This document shows positions 36,706 to 47,077 of a stretch of DNA of 64,000 nt, in pieces (the stretch's first letter is position 1; each line of letters opens with the position of its first letter). The DNA comes from Clytia hemisphaerica (taxonomy: Eukaryota; Cnidaria; Hydrozoa; Leptothecata; Clytiidae), in the NCBI GenBank assembly GCA_902728285.1, contig CACVBU010000939.1, forward strand, positions 1,674,001 through 1,738,000, in the 5' to 3' direction. Both the position numbers and the translations under genes were made by a program. The notes below the pieces were generated by a model. The model did not search any database. It had not been told where the DNA came from and saw nothing but the letters and a program-made list of their open reading frames with translations.

Positions 36706-39700
36706 ATGGGAAGACATTTGAGTACCATCTTATCTGTACTTTTACTGGTTGTTTTGGCTAATGCTCATCCACACCGTCACCGGTATGATGGCTTGGGTAG
36801 GTTGTTTCTTCTTCTCTCTAAATCGAACTTCTTTAACTTGAAAAAGCAAGCTCGTGCGTATCCGAGTTTAGGCTGCACGCATCACCTCTGATATGTTTTG
36901 ATATAGAGGATGCGTATTGTGTGTATAATCTCCGTCCGAGATACCCCGTCTTTTGTTTTTGAGTTTTAGAAACTTGATAAGTTTGAAGTCTTGGATTGGT
37001 TGTGTAACATATATCAAATCTTATTTACGTCATTCAAAATTTCCCTACAGATCCTCAATGTCCTGTTTCCATAACAACCAATAGACAATCATGCGCTGCA
37101 ATGCGATTGGTCGATATTCAACGCGCACGCTACTGGTACCAACTAACAGACGGCAATACTAAAACACCGTCACAAACATCGTTCCTTTTCAAGAACGACA
37201 TACCTTGGTTGAACCAATCAACTGACGCTATCCAGTATTATTACGCAATCGATCCATTCGAATCACGCTACATGATGTTGTTAGCAACTATGCGTAATAT
37301 AGTGACTGAGAAAATCATGCCACCCCTGTTTCAAGCATTCAAAAGTTTCCCGTTTGTCACTAATCGAGAATACGTGGCCTTACATCAAGCATGGAATGGT
37401 GCTCTTGCTGTAAGCTTTTTGAATGAATTTCAACATACTGTAGTCTGTATAAAAACCCTGGTTTGGAAGTCTTTGTTACTTTCCATTGTTTCTCACTTGA
37501 ACTTGACAAATAATGTTTTTGCTTACCTTTTTGATCATGTGATTAAATCTTAACCAATCCCAAGAGGAGTACTTGGTGATCAAAAACTGAGTAAATCGAT
37601 TTTTATCATTTGATATTAACAAAGGAAATGAGCGAACAAAAATTTAAAACAATAAGTTTCTAAACTAGGGTTTTTTATACGGACTATAATTTCAAGCAAT
37701 TAATAAGTATGGGTTAACCTCATGACACCCCTCTTATGTAGACTCCATAAAAACCCTTCTTAACTGCAACGTCCATTATAAGAAACACCAAAGTTTTGGT
37801 CTTAGGCGCTCGATTTTGTTCTTTAAACAATAAAATTGAGAATATCCATCCTCGAAAAAAGAGTAATCGATTGAACCATCAAAAACGCGAAATAAGGGAC
37901 TGGGTTTGAGTTTGGAAATTTTTCACGCAACGTTGGATGTTGTGAACGTTAGATAAACGTCGAAACAACGTTGTGTGTCAGTTGGGAAGCCTAGCTTAAC
38001 ATTTAATCAGGATTTTTTCTCTTGCAGCAATTACGAACTCAACAATATTTTGCGAATCCGACTCAATATCCCGATTTCACCGATCACAGCACCAACAAAT
38101 ACTGGGAAACAGATGATGCATTCACTCAACGACGATTGGCTGGAATTTGTCCTATCTTTATGAAGAAAGTTTATTGTGATGGTGAGTGATGTCGGGTATT
38201 AGCACTTTTGCAAGGCAGTACCGATTGAATTTTTTGCCGACGCATAAGAAAAAAAACATTTACACTCCCTTTCAACTTGTCTATCCTTAGCAAAGAGTTA
38301 AACCTCGTTCCCTGCATATAATCAGCTTTTTGATGCTTACTGATAGCGCTAGATAATATTCTCTGACATCTATCAGTAACGTAAATAAAGCCTGGAGTAC
38401 ACGGGGACGAGGTTGCAAAGAGTCTACAATTTGATCAGATCAATCCATAGTGTAGATAAAATTGTAAGTAAAAAATACAAGAAAAGATAAGAAAAGATAT
38501 TGTTAGGGTATCCAAGACTGACAGCCGTGCATTTTAATGCATGGAATTCATTGCCGAGTTCATTGCCTATTCTTTTAGAAACTGAGAAGCGTGGAATCAC
38601 ATTTGAGAGATTGGAAAGTGTTTTGAATATGAGGTTTTTCGAAAATTTCAAGATGAAGATCAATGATCACGTTGAACTGACTATCGAACAGGTACACTTG
38701 CTACAAACTTGTTGTCAGAAATTTGATTCTGAATCCGTTTTAGCCATATAATCATAAAGTGTTACGATTAAAATTTTGTAAGTGATCCATAACAGACGGT
38801 GTAGGATAAAATACAGGGAGATTTTCTAATAACACCCTTGTCTCACAGGCCCGGTGGAACTTTTCCTCAGTGGGGATAAAAATTCTTATTGAAATCCCAA
38901 TGGGGATAGATATTCTATTATTCCAAGGTTAAAAATTCCAGTTGGGATGGTTTTGAAGTATAATTTTTAAACATTGAATATCGAATGGGGGATCAAGTTA
39001 AAGTCAATTTTCCAGTGGGGCTGAAATTCAAGAGTATTTTCCTACCGGGAACAAAATTTTCGCCGAATTTTCCAGTGGGGCTGGGGTCTCAGCGGGTCTG
39101 TGACACAGGGGTGTCTAGTCCTTCGGTGCTGTAGCAGAAAAACTAAGCGAATAATTTCATCCACGTTAGAGAAGAATTAACTTTGACAAAAATTTATTTA
39201 TATCATAAAGAATAAAAAATTCTGCAAGCTCGTGTTGCCAGTGACACATAGTCAAAATTCTAACTAAAAGAAAACTAAAGTTGCCAGCCAGGATGTCAGA
39301 TTCGATGAAAATATATTCTTCTCTATTTGAAAAGTTTATCTTAAGAAATAAGCTTCGGTGAATTTCCACTTGAAGTAACACCGGTAAATTTGGGTCAATT
39401 GCAATAAGTATATAAAAAACTCTCATTCAGGCCCTTGCCGACGAACGATTATTTGTCCAGTACATCGACGAAATGGACGATTTCATGAATTCGATCGATT
39501 TAACCGATGCCAACCGTACTGATAGCCGACAACTTCGAAAAGTTCGATCACCAATTGCCGTCTTCATTCTGAAGGAAGATGGTAACTTAGCTGTTGTGGC
39601 CATCCAAGAGGATCCTAATAACGGTTAGGGTTATTTCAATTGATACAAATGTTTACTTTAGATGCACGTGTGCCAATTGATACAATTCTCTTCAAAGTAA

Positions 39701-42700
39701 CTTTGAAGTACAGTGTGTCAATTTTTTAATGAAAAAAATGTTCAAGACTCAACATCTAAAGTGGACTTAGAATTAAATAGTTTTCTGTTCAATCAATGGA
39801 CATTCAATTCCCAAGAAGACTGAATCTAGGCTTTTTAGATTGAAATATTGAGTCATAACATTTTGCATAAGCTATGAGGATTCGCCTTTTGGGACATATT
39901 GTAGTGTTCATCTGCCTTTACATTTTCTTTTTTCAGACTCCAGAGTTTTGACTCCATCCAACAGCCAAGCACAAGAATGGCTTTTATTGAAAGCACAAGT
40001 CGAACAGACCGCTATCCAGTATTGTCACGGCAAAGTTCACCTGGGTAGCGTGCATTTTGTCACCACCATCTACTGTTTATCATTCAGACGTCACTTGAGC
40101 ACCAGACATCCACTTTATAACTTCTTCAAATACCATTGTGAGGGAACTGTCCCACACATCACTTTAACGTTTAATTCGGTTACTGAGAAAGGAGAGTCTA
40201 TTGACCAAATTTTCGCCGTCGGCGCTAACGGGCCACGTATCTTGGCAAAGAAAGCAATCGATGAGAGAAATTATGAAACTTTCACCTTTGATGGGTTTAT
40301 TAAGGTATAGTTGCTTTTGAAATACTCATAGTGACATACTTCTTCATTGAAATATTCTTATTATTTATAATAGACGATATCGGCTTTCCGAATTCTCCCC
40401 GAATGATTACCCATGATGCATTGCGCAAAAAAATTCACGGACGATATTGACTTTCTGCGCAATGCATCATTGGTAATTATTCGGGGAGAATTCGGAAAGC
40501 CGATATCGTCTATTGCTTGCACCCTCTAAGCAATCGTACTCCTCTTACTACCTGTGGTTTTGTGGAGCAATGTAATTTAAGGTATAACAATAAAGTATTC
40601 GTTTTTTGATATGAAATTACAGGTTTCACTTTATTTCTTAAAGCTCAACTTTATAACAAACTCTACTAGTAGATTTCCTAAGATTTAGGACCTAACTCTA
40701 AGATTTATAACCTAGGTTTTGATTCGATATAGTATTAAGAATCTTAAATAGCCAAAAGCAAAATAAACTCAAATGAAAAATTGGAACAATAACTTTGAGA
40801 AAGAATTTGCAAAAAGATGCACTCTAGGGACTTGGAAAAAGTCACTCAGATCTAAACTATTTGTTGCATTAAAAGATGCAAGAAAAAACTACCCTCATGA
40901 CTTCTTGTAAATGTTATTATCTCAGGGACAAGGCATGGACGACAGACGAATCAAATATTACCCTTTCCGCGACGATGCTGCTGTATTGCTTGCAGAATAC
41001 GGTAGGTTTGCCAAGGAATGGGTCGAATCCATCTACGATCACCACAATTGCATCAAAGATGACCACGAACTACAAGGATGGGTTGCCGAACTTTCTGATA
41101 GCTCCAAAGGAAAGGTGAGTAAAAATTATTCATTCCTCCTTATCGACCGTAGCTGCCAATTGCCGTTTTACCATCCTAAAACCGTCCCAGTCCTTTTATT
41201 GCGCCTAAAGACAATAGAAAAAAGTGTAAAAAAAAGGTTGGATCGAGTTTAGGGTGGTAAGAGAGAGAGAGAAGCTAACCCTCAGATATCATCGGACCGG
41301 GCCCTATCCCGGGATAGTTTCTTACCCCTAGATAGGGAAATCACAGCGCTTACCAGACATTGCACTATGTGCTCGCGACACATCAGAGCCGTGCTGTATC
41401 GATGATGATACTCGAACAGTACGGGAGAACCTTGCGTTCTCGCAGGTACTGAACATATGAGTACCATCACCACACCACATTCAATGTCCAGCATATCTCC
41501 CCATACTCTTGTATCAGAGTGATGGTACCCTATTCCCATGGTACCCTATTCACATGGTATGGGTTGACCCGGGCCAAGGTACACTTGGCAAGTGAATCGC
41601 AGCACCGTGGGAATCAAACCCTTACCTCCAGCACGGAAGTCAAGAACGATGACCACTTCACTACTACTTAGGGTGGTAAATTGAATAATAAAGTGGCACG
41701 CACATGAACGCGTGACTACGGTCGAAAAGGTGTATTCCTTTTTGCGTACTAACTACTATGTGGTATATCAACGTAATGTTTTGCCTTCTGTAACAATTAA
41801 GCTAGGCAGGGCGAAGGGTGGACCGTCTTAACTAAAGCTTTTAACTTCAGCTGAATTTACTTATGGATGTGGTACTTTTACATACAAGCGCTATCAGAAA
41901 CATACTTGGCGAACTAAAGACTGGCATGAGTTTGAGCTGTTACAAAATCCACGTTCAGCGCGTGTCAAGAGCGGTCGAATTAGCGTATTGGTTTTGAAAT
42001 GTTATTTGAAAACCTCACCCAAAGATCAAATATTGGGCTTTTCCAGAAAAAGATTTTTACCCCCATTGTTGAGGATTTTGATTTTTTGAAGTATCGAACC
42101 CCCTGGATATCCTACTTTATTAGTAAAGACTCGGATATCCACTCTTAAAAATATGCTCAACCCCCTGGATATCCTCTCTTATAAAGATGCTTACCCCTGG
42201 ATATCGTTATTTTTTACTTGAAAAGACACTTTACCCCCTGGATCGTCACTTTTAACAAAAATTGTTAATCCCCTGGATATCTGATATCCTCAACAGGCGG
42301 CACGGACTATTTCTCGAAAAGCCCAATGCAAATCTAAACATCAACTTTTTCCCCTCGCTCTTTTTTATTCAGATGGTAGGCTTCCCAACCACGTTTTACA
42401 AGAAGAAACAACTTGAAACATTCCTTCAAAGATTCTTATGGTACAATGTTATCCACACTGCAGTCAATTATGCTACGCCCGAATTCCGCCCTGTCTCGCC
42501 CATCAAATTGTATGAAGATAAAAGTGGAATTCCTTTGACATTACTCCAAAGTTTACCATCAGCTTTCATATTTGGTAATCATCATCCTGCAATAAAAATG
42601 TTACGACAAGTTCAAATATATTGTTAACGCAGAATGGGCTTAAATTTTGCGGGGATTTTCACGATTTTGTATCTTTACACATGTCAAATCATGCATATTG

Positions 42701-43899
42701 GTTGTTGAAATACACATTATTTGTGCCTTTTTGATGCAAGTAACCATTCAAAAAGTATTTATTTGACATATTTTGAATTTTGATTAGAAATATTTCGCAG
42801 ATGAGGCCCTTCCAAATTTCCATTGGGATTTAATTTCGCGGATTTTCGCGGATGACACCCAAATCCGCGAAATCCGCGAAATTTAATCCCCGCGAAAGTT
42901 TATCCCATTAAAGTATAACACCATAGTCCGTATAAGAAACCCCAGTCTGGAAGCATTTTGTTTCTTTCTATGGTTGCGAACTTGAACTTGCGTTGGAAAA
43001 TTATTTTGTTTTGCTCACTTTTTGATCATGTGATTAACTTTTTGAACCAATCCCAAGAGGAGTGTATTATCATCCCGGGGGGGGGGGCAGTCGGATTTTG
43101 GACTGACGATATGTGCGGGCTAAAAATTGGCGTTCAAAATCGCACCCTTACAGTGCAGTGGTTTTTCCTGAAAAATATACCCTTACAGTGCATTTTTCGC
43201 CAAGTTGAATACCCTTGCAGTGCAGTCCAGCTTTTTTCCCTGAAGTGATTGAAATGGAAATTTTGAAACTTTGCATCTAAAAAGGGATCCAATACGTACT
43301 TGATCCAATATTTGAAAAGAATTAGGTAAAGGGGATTGAATCCCTTAAAAAAACTTTGACTGGACAATTTCATTTTTGTTAGAATTTAGAAATTCGTACC
43401 CTTACAGCGCAGGCGGCAAAAAACCCACCCTTACAGTGCATTTCGGATGCCTTGAAAAATACACCCTTAGTGCCCGCACATACCCGTCAGTCATTTTGCT
43501 TGGCTGCCCCCCCGGGATTATCATTCATTTTCTCACAGTAAGTAAGTAATGCAAGCAATGTGCCCATGGCAAATCCAAAAAAAACAAACGCGGAGTCTTT
43601 AAACTTTTCAACACATTAATGTTCAAGATACAATTTTCATCAATACTTCTTCTCTACCTCCTCAGACCGCGACCACTTTCCTTGGAACATTAGCAAGTTT
43701 CCGAATCAATCGAATCTTTGGATACTGGGAACAAATTACAGACCAGAAATTTCGAAAAATCATCCGCAAATATCAACACCGTTTGATTACAAATGTCCAG
43801 AAAACTCTGGCTCAAAGAAATGCTCAGCGCAAAGCAAACAATCAACTTGGATATCAGTATTTGGAACCAAGATGGTTGACAAATAGTATCCATATTTAA
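36706..43899 (+). CDS. Secreted-type lipoxygenase, 9 exons
   Basis: The exons are 36706-36796, 37051-37409, 38028-38181, 38507-38691, 39431-39623, 39937-40304, 40926-41114, 42373-42609 and 43666-43899. They join in frame to about 669 residues. Residues 1 to about 21 form a signal peptide (core LSTILSVLLLVVL). The remainder is a lipoxygenase catalytic domain, which inserts O2 into polyunsaturated fatty acids: WETDDAFTQRRLAG in exon 3, the H-x4-H pair His362/His367 in exon 6 followed by RHPLYNFF, His541 and Asn545 in exon 8, and the C-terminal Ile669 (TNSIHI). These fill all five metal-ligand positions. No N-terminal PLAT domain is visible, unlike most animal lipoxygenases. The secreted, PLAT-less plan recalls fungal enzymes, but the H-x4-H spacing is that of iron lipoxygenases. 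The exon 8 donor (GTTCAA) is weak and was set by frame and homology. Introns hold a SINE and several MITEs. Regiospecificity cannot be read. Confidence 0.9.
37925..37988 (+). repeat. Half copy of the ACAACGTTG palindromic element
   Basis: GTTGTGAACGTTAGATAAACG and the following CGAAACAACGTTGTGTGTCAG match the right arm of the complete element at 52291-52388. The left arm is missing. It lies in intron 2 of the lipoxygenase gene. Confidence 0.75.
38826..39116. mobile_element. Element with ACCCTTGTCTCACAG ends, orientation 2
   Basis: The ends are ACACCCTTGTCTCACAG and CTGTGACACAGGGGTGTC. Inside, phrases such as CCAGTGGGGCTG and CCCAATGGGGATAG are spaced by AT-rich filler. It is the inverse of the copy at 24288-24541. 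It lies in intron 4 of the lipoxygenase gene. Confidence 0.75.
40373..40510. mobile_element. Palindromic MITE in lipoxygenase intron 6, TA-flanked
   Basis: The arms starting GACGATATCGGCTTTCCGAA pair almost perfectly over about 57 bp, through CTCCCCGAAT and GATGCATTGCGCA. TA lies on both sides. GATGCATTG also occurs in MITE D, which may point to a remote relation. Confidence 0.9.
41261..41667 (-). mobile_element. tRNA-derived SINE in lipoxygenase intron 7
   Basis: On the minus strand the element starts at the right with an A-box-like TAGTAGTGAAGTGG (41652-41665) and a B-box-like GGTTTGATTCC (about 41610-41620). It ends at the left in a (TC)n tail. It is flanked by a 12-bp direct duplication, TTAGGGTGGTAA (41249-41260 and 41668-41679). 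The body contains GGGTCAACCCATACC and the complement of ATCAGAGTGATGGTACC, shared with the SINE at 44877-45471. It has no reverse transcriptase and depends on a LINE. Confidence 0.9.
42033..42327. mobile_element. Element with repeated CCCCCTGGATATC words in lipoxygenase intron 7
   Basis: The tips TTGGGCTTTTCCAGAAA and TTTCTCGAAAAGCCCAA are inverted repeats. Inside, CCCCTGGATATC or a close variant occurs about six times in one orientation (near 42101, 42161, 42195, 42235, 42271), separated by AT-rich filler. Confidence 0.75.
42640..42912. repeat. CGCGAAATTTAATCCC palindromic repeat in lipoxygenase intron 8
   Basis: The words GGGATTTAATTTCGCGGATT and AAATCCGCGAAATTTAATCC face each other. The outer edges are AATGGGCTTAAATTTTGCGGGG and CCCCGCGAAAGTTTATCCCATT. 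It is related to the CGCGAA repeats at 2.9-5.1 kb. Confidence 0.6.
43074..43516. mobile_element. CCCGGG-ended element, 8-bp target duplication, word ACCCTTACAGTGCA
   Basis: The element begins CCCGGGGGG and ends CCCCCCCGGG. ATTATCAT is duplicated on both sides (43066-43073 and 43517-43524). The subterminal GATATGTGCGGGC / GCCCGCACATACCCGTC is inverted. ACCCTTACAGTGCA recurs at about 43146, 43181, 43211, 43399 and 43431. It lies in intron 8 of the lipoxygenase gene. Confidence 0.9.
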
Positions 43900-43991
43900 A
43901 AATTGTTAGGATATTTATTAATTGTTGTATGCTTTGATTGTTGTATGTTTTACATTTAATGGGGAATAATCAAAAAGAATTTACCTTACTA

Positions 43992-44143
43992 TTCATGATA
44001 TGCACCATTGCAATGTCTTCTATGGACCCAACAGCTGATTGGTTGCAAGTGACATATTAGCTGATTTTACGTCACTTACAACCAATCAGCTGTTGGGTCC
44101 GTGATGTAATGTCAGAAGACATTGCAAGGGTGCATATCATGAA
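43992..44143. mobile_element. Palindromic MITE, TA-flanked
   Basis: The arms TTCATGATATGCACC...TTGCAATGTCTTCT and their complement pair, with CCAATCAGCTGTTGGGTCC in the inner stem. TA is on both sides. It lies just after the lipoxygenase stop codon, so it may fall in the 3' untranslated region. Confidence 0.85.
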
Positions 44144-44340
44144 TACCGAGTTTATGTATTTGCACTTTTGAGGACGGTAGAGTGACTGAAGTGATTTGGA
44201 AAAACCCGCAATTCCGCCCCGCAAAATCGAGGACGGTAAAAGTGCTGATTTACCGTCGTCCTCAGCTGGTCAGGATCTAGTCAAATTAGAACCTTACCGT
44301 CTCCGTCGCTGAAAAACACACATACATAAACTCGGTATTC
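44141..44340. mobile_element. Inverted-repeat element with GAATACCGAGTTTATGTAT ends
   Basis: The left tip GAATACCGAGTTTATGTAT (44141) is mirrored by ATACATAAACTCGGTATTC (ending 44340). GAGGACGGTA occurs twice on the left, and TACCGTCGTCCTC occurs on the right. Its first bases overlap the end of the neighbouring MITE. Confidence 0.75.
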
Positions 44341-44876
44341 TTTACTAATTGACGGGTTCTTTATTTTTCTAAAACGTAAAATCAAACAATTGAAAATTCC
44401 CATTAAGATGGACACATCACAAAGCAACCCGATTATCTTTAAAATTCTTATCTTTTTTCATAAAATAAATTCTTGGAAGAAATGAAAAAAATAAGACAAA
44501 TTTATCCACTTTCCTAAACCCCCATGTCACATTGATTTGGAAAGCCCCTCATTTACTCCAATTTCCCGATAAAGCCAAATCAAAGTAGTCATCGCTTTGG
44601 TTCCTTCAACTCAAAAACTATTGAGGACAAAAATCAAGTTCTCAAAATTGGACCCTTTAGTGCAGAGTAATTCTAGTCAATTTTGAGCAAAGATGCACTT
44701 TTTGACTATCTCAGAGCAAAAAACGACTTTCCAAAGTTCCGCTAAAAAAGCTTCGTTTTTCTCAATTTTCTACCCGTAAAGTAAAATTAACTATTAACCC
44801 TTCAAAAGACCGCACTTATATCTTTGGTCGGGATTTCGTAAAGTTAGAATGTGTTTTTTCAATTTGGTATATGTCA

Positions 44877-45471
44877 AAGAGTCAAAGAGAAGTGAACCCT
44901 CCAAATCATCCGGAATGGGCCCATCCATGTATACCTACCCTAAGATAGGGAAATAGCGCTTCGTCGTGCAAACGTCATGATTATTACTTCTCTCATTTGA
45001 CCGAAATTCAATCCCACAATCCTTTTCGTCTCAATTCAAAAGTCGTGAAAGTTATAACTTTTTCTTTGTAATTGAGTGTAATTTGCGTGCAAGCGTAATA
45101 AACGCAAATGATGATGGGATTGAATTTCAGTCAAACATAAAAATCAATGTCTATTTTTAGATTCGCGACGGTATGCTATTACTACGCTTACCAGACACTG
45201 CTAACCCTGTACTCAAACTACACGGCACGGGGGGGTATACATCTTTGCAAGTGTTGAACACCTATCGTCACCAAACCACATAAAATGACTGGCACACACT
45301 CCATACTCTTTTATCAGAGTGACGGTACCCAGTTCCCCTCGCAAGGCATGGGTCGACCCGGGGGAAGGTTCATTCACTTGCCAAGTGGATCATAGCAACG
45401 AGTGAAAATCGAACCCGGACCTCCCAGATGGGAATCAAGGTTTATATCCACTATACTACTAATACGCTTAA
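44877..45471 (-). mobile_element. tRNA-derived SINE, second copy, interrupted by MITE A
   Basis: The minus-strand head has an A-box-like TAGTATAGTGG and a B-box-like GGTTCGATTTT. The body shares CCCATGCCTTG/ACCCATACC and GGTACCGTCACTCTGATA with the SINE at 41261-41667. ATATGTCA is duplicated on both sides (44869-44876 and 45472-45479). MITE A copy 2 sits inside (44952-45180). Removing it restores the order seen in the other SINE. Confidence 0.85.
44952..45180. mobile_element. Palindromic MITE 'A', intact copy 2
   Basis: A 229-bp element from AATAGCGCTTCGTCG to CGACGGTATGCTATT, with inner pairing of GAAATTCAATCCCA. It is uninterrupted and serves as the empty-site reference for the stack at 32800-34673. 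It is inserted in the SINE body after GATAGGGA. Confidence 0.9.
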
Positions 45472-45516
45472 ATATGTCAGATTTATATATTAAGAAAAGT
45501 GAGTATCACGGCAGCC

Positions 45517-45885
45517 CCCGGGGGAGGGGTACTAGAATTGGCGAATGAGGGGTATGTGCGGACGGGACCTCCGAAAACCGACCCTTAGAGAGACTGATTT
45601 TTGCTGAAAAGGTGACCCTTATAGAGAGACTTTTTGAAATTTATTTTTCGATTTTTGAAAAAAATCATACCCTTAGAGAGACTTTATTACAATTTTTTCT
45701 CTATAAATCAAAAAAATTCCTAAAAATCTTGAATTTTCCGACCCTTAGAGAGACTAATTTAAAACTTTCTAATTTTTCCGACCCTTAGAGAGACTTTGAA
45801 AGGTGAAAAAACCGACTCTTACCGTCCGCACATACCCATCATCCATTTTTGCCTAAGTACCCATCCTACCACCCCCCCCCCCGGG
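45517..45885. mobile_element. CCCGGG-ended element, 8-bp target duplication, word ACCCTTAGAGAGACT
   Basis: It begins CCCGGGGGAGGGGTACT and ends in a C-run plus CCCGGG. CGGCAGCC is duplicated on both sides (45509-45516 and 45886-45893). The subterminal GGTATGTGCGGACGG is mirrored at the right. ACCCTTAGAGAGACT, or a one-base variant, recurs about six times in the same orientation. Confidence 0.92.
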
Positions 45886-45894
45886 CGGCAGCCA

Positions 45895-47040
45895 AAAATG
45901 ATTTATTAATTATCATGTCAAGTAATATGCGTTAAAATACACGTTTTTTTATAACAACAAACTATATAAGAGCATCTTATCAAGTCTTCGATAATTAGGT
46001 TATAAAGAATGACGCAGAACATTTTTAGGATTATTGGACTCACCGGATTTCTTATAAAAATGGAAAAAATAATCACACAATGGTGAAAACAAAAACATTT
46101 TAGACAATTTTTAGGCTTCAAAAACTTTGGATGTTCTCATTAAAAATTGTAATTCCAACAAAGACGTGGAATCTTTGGGATCTCGGGACCAGAGTATCAG
46201 GCTGTATAATTCCATTAAAATACTACTTTTTTATGAATATAACTATACTACTATTGAATACTTGCTAAAGGCTTAATAAATAATGTTACAAACATATTTT
46301 ATAGTGAATGCATGTTGAGAAAAATATTGTGTTTTTTAACTTGCTTCTATCTTATAAGTACAAAATGAAGATTGAAAATACGAGGGCCGTCAAAAAAAAC
46401 ACGCAAAAAAGCCACTTAGAATTATGACAATTTCGTTGTTTGAAGAATTTTGAAAGCAGTTGTTATTAACCAATTTTAAAGATATTTGTAATAGAAAAAC
46501 CATACCTAAATAAATTAATGGCTGATGCTATTTGAAATTTTCAAGCAGGATTGTCTGAACGTGTTCTCAATATATTTAGTTTCAATTATGTATAAGTGGA
46601 TAGCACATCAGATATTTAGTTAGAGTTAGTTAGAGTAAGCAGGAGTTGCTTGGGAAAAAAGTTGGAAGCTAAAATCTTTGTTTGGAAAAGCTTGAAGAAA
46701 GTCATTGCATTGACGTCAAAAGAGGCCTAAGTCTGAAGTCTTATGTTAAAACTCTACCCTTCCAACCTACTTTAGAGCACCTACAAATCGATTGTGGTTT
46801 CAAAATTTCCCGGTGAATTTCCCTTTTTTCTCAAATATTACGACCATGATTGCAGATAAACCAGGAGCGAAGTGGCAACAGGGGGCAACTCGTTAAGTAA
46901 CTTTTACAAAGATTTTTTTTTAATGCAGGGCGCCAGAATTCCAACTCTCGATTTGCCCCAATTTTGACCCACCACGTTACCGACATCAACCCGTAAGGGT
47001 GAACCTAGGCCATGGGTTAATCTGTTAGTAAGAAACCCCA
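45895..47040. other. No gene seen; spacer before the minus-strand receptor
   Basis: AT-rich, without a supported exon or inverted repeat. On the minus strand this is the region downstream of the amine-like receptor. An ATTAAA (47041-47046 read on the minus strand) lies about 30 bases past its stop and may serve as a variant poly(A) signal. Confidence 0.4.
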
Positions 47041-47077
47041 TTTAATAGAAAAATATATATCAATCTTTAGTGTATCT

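Noticed and set aside
41851..42010. Open stretch after TTTTAACTTCAG that could be a lipoxygenase exon
   Set aside because: Its translation does not match the expected region. Exon 7 joins directly and in frame to the exon starting at 42373, with the right motif order.
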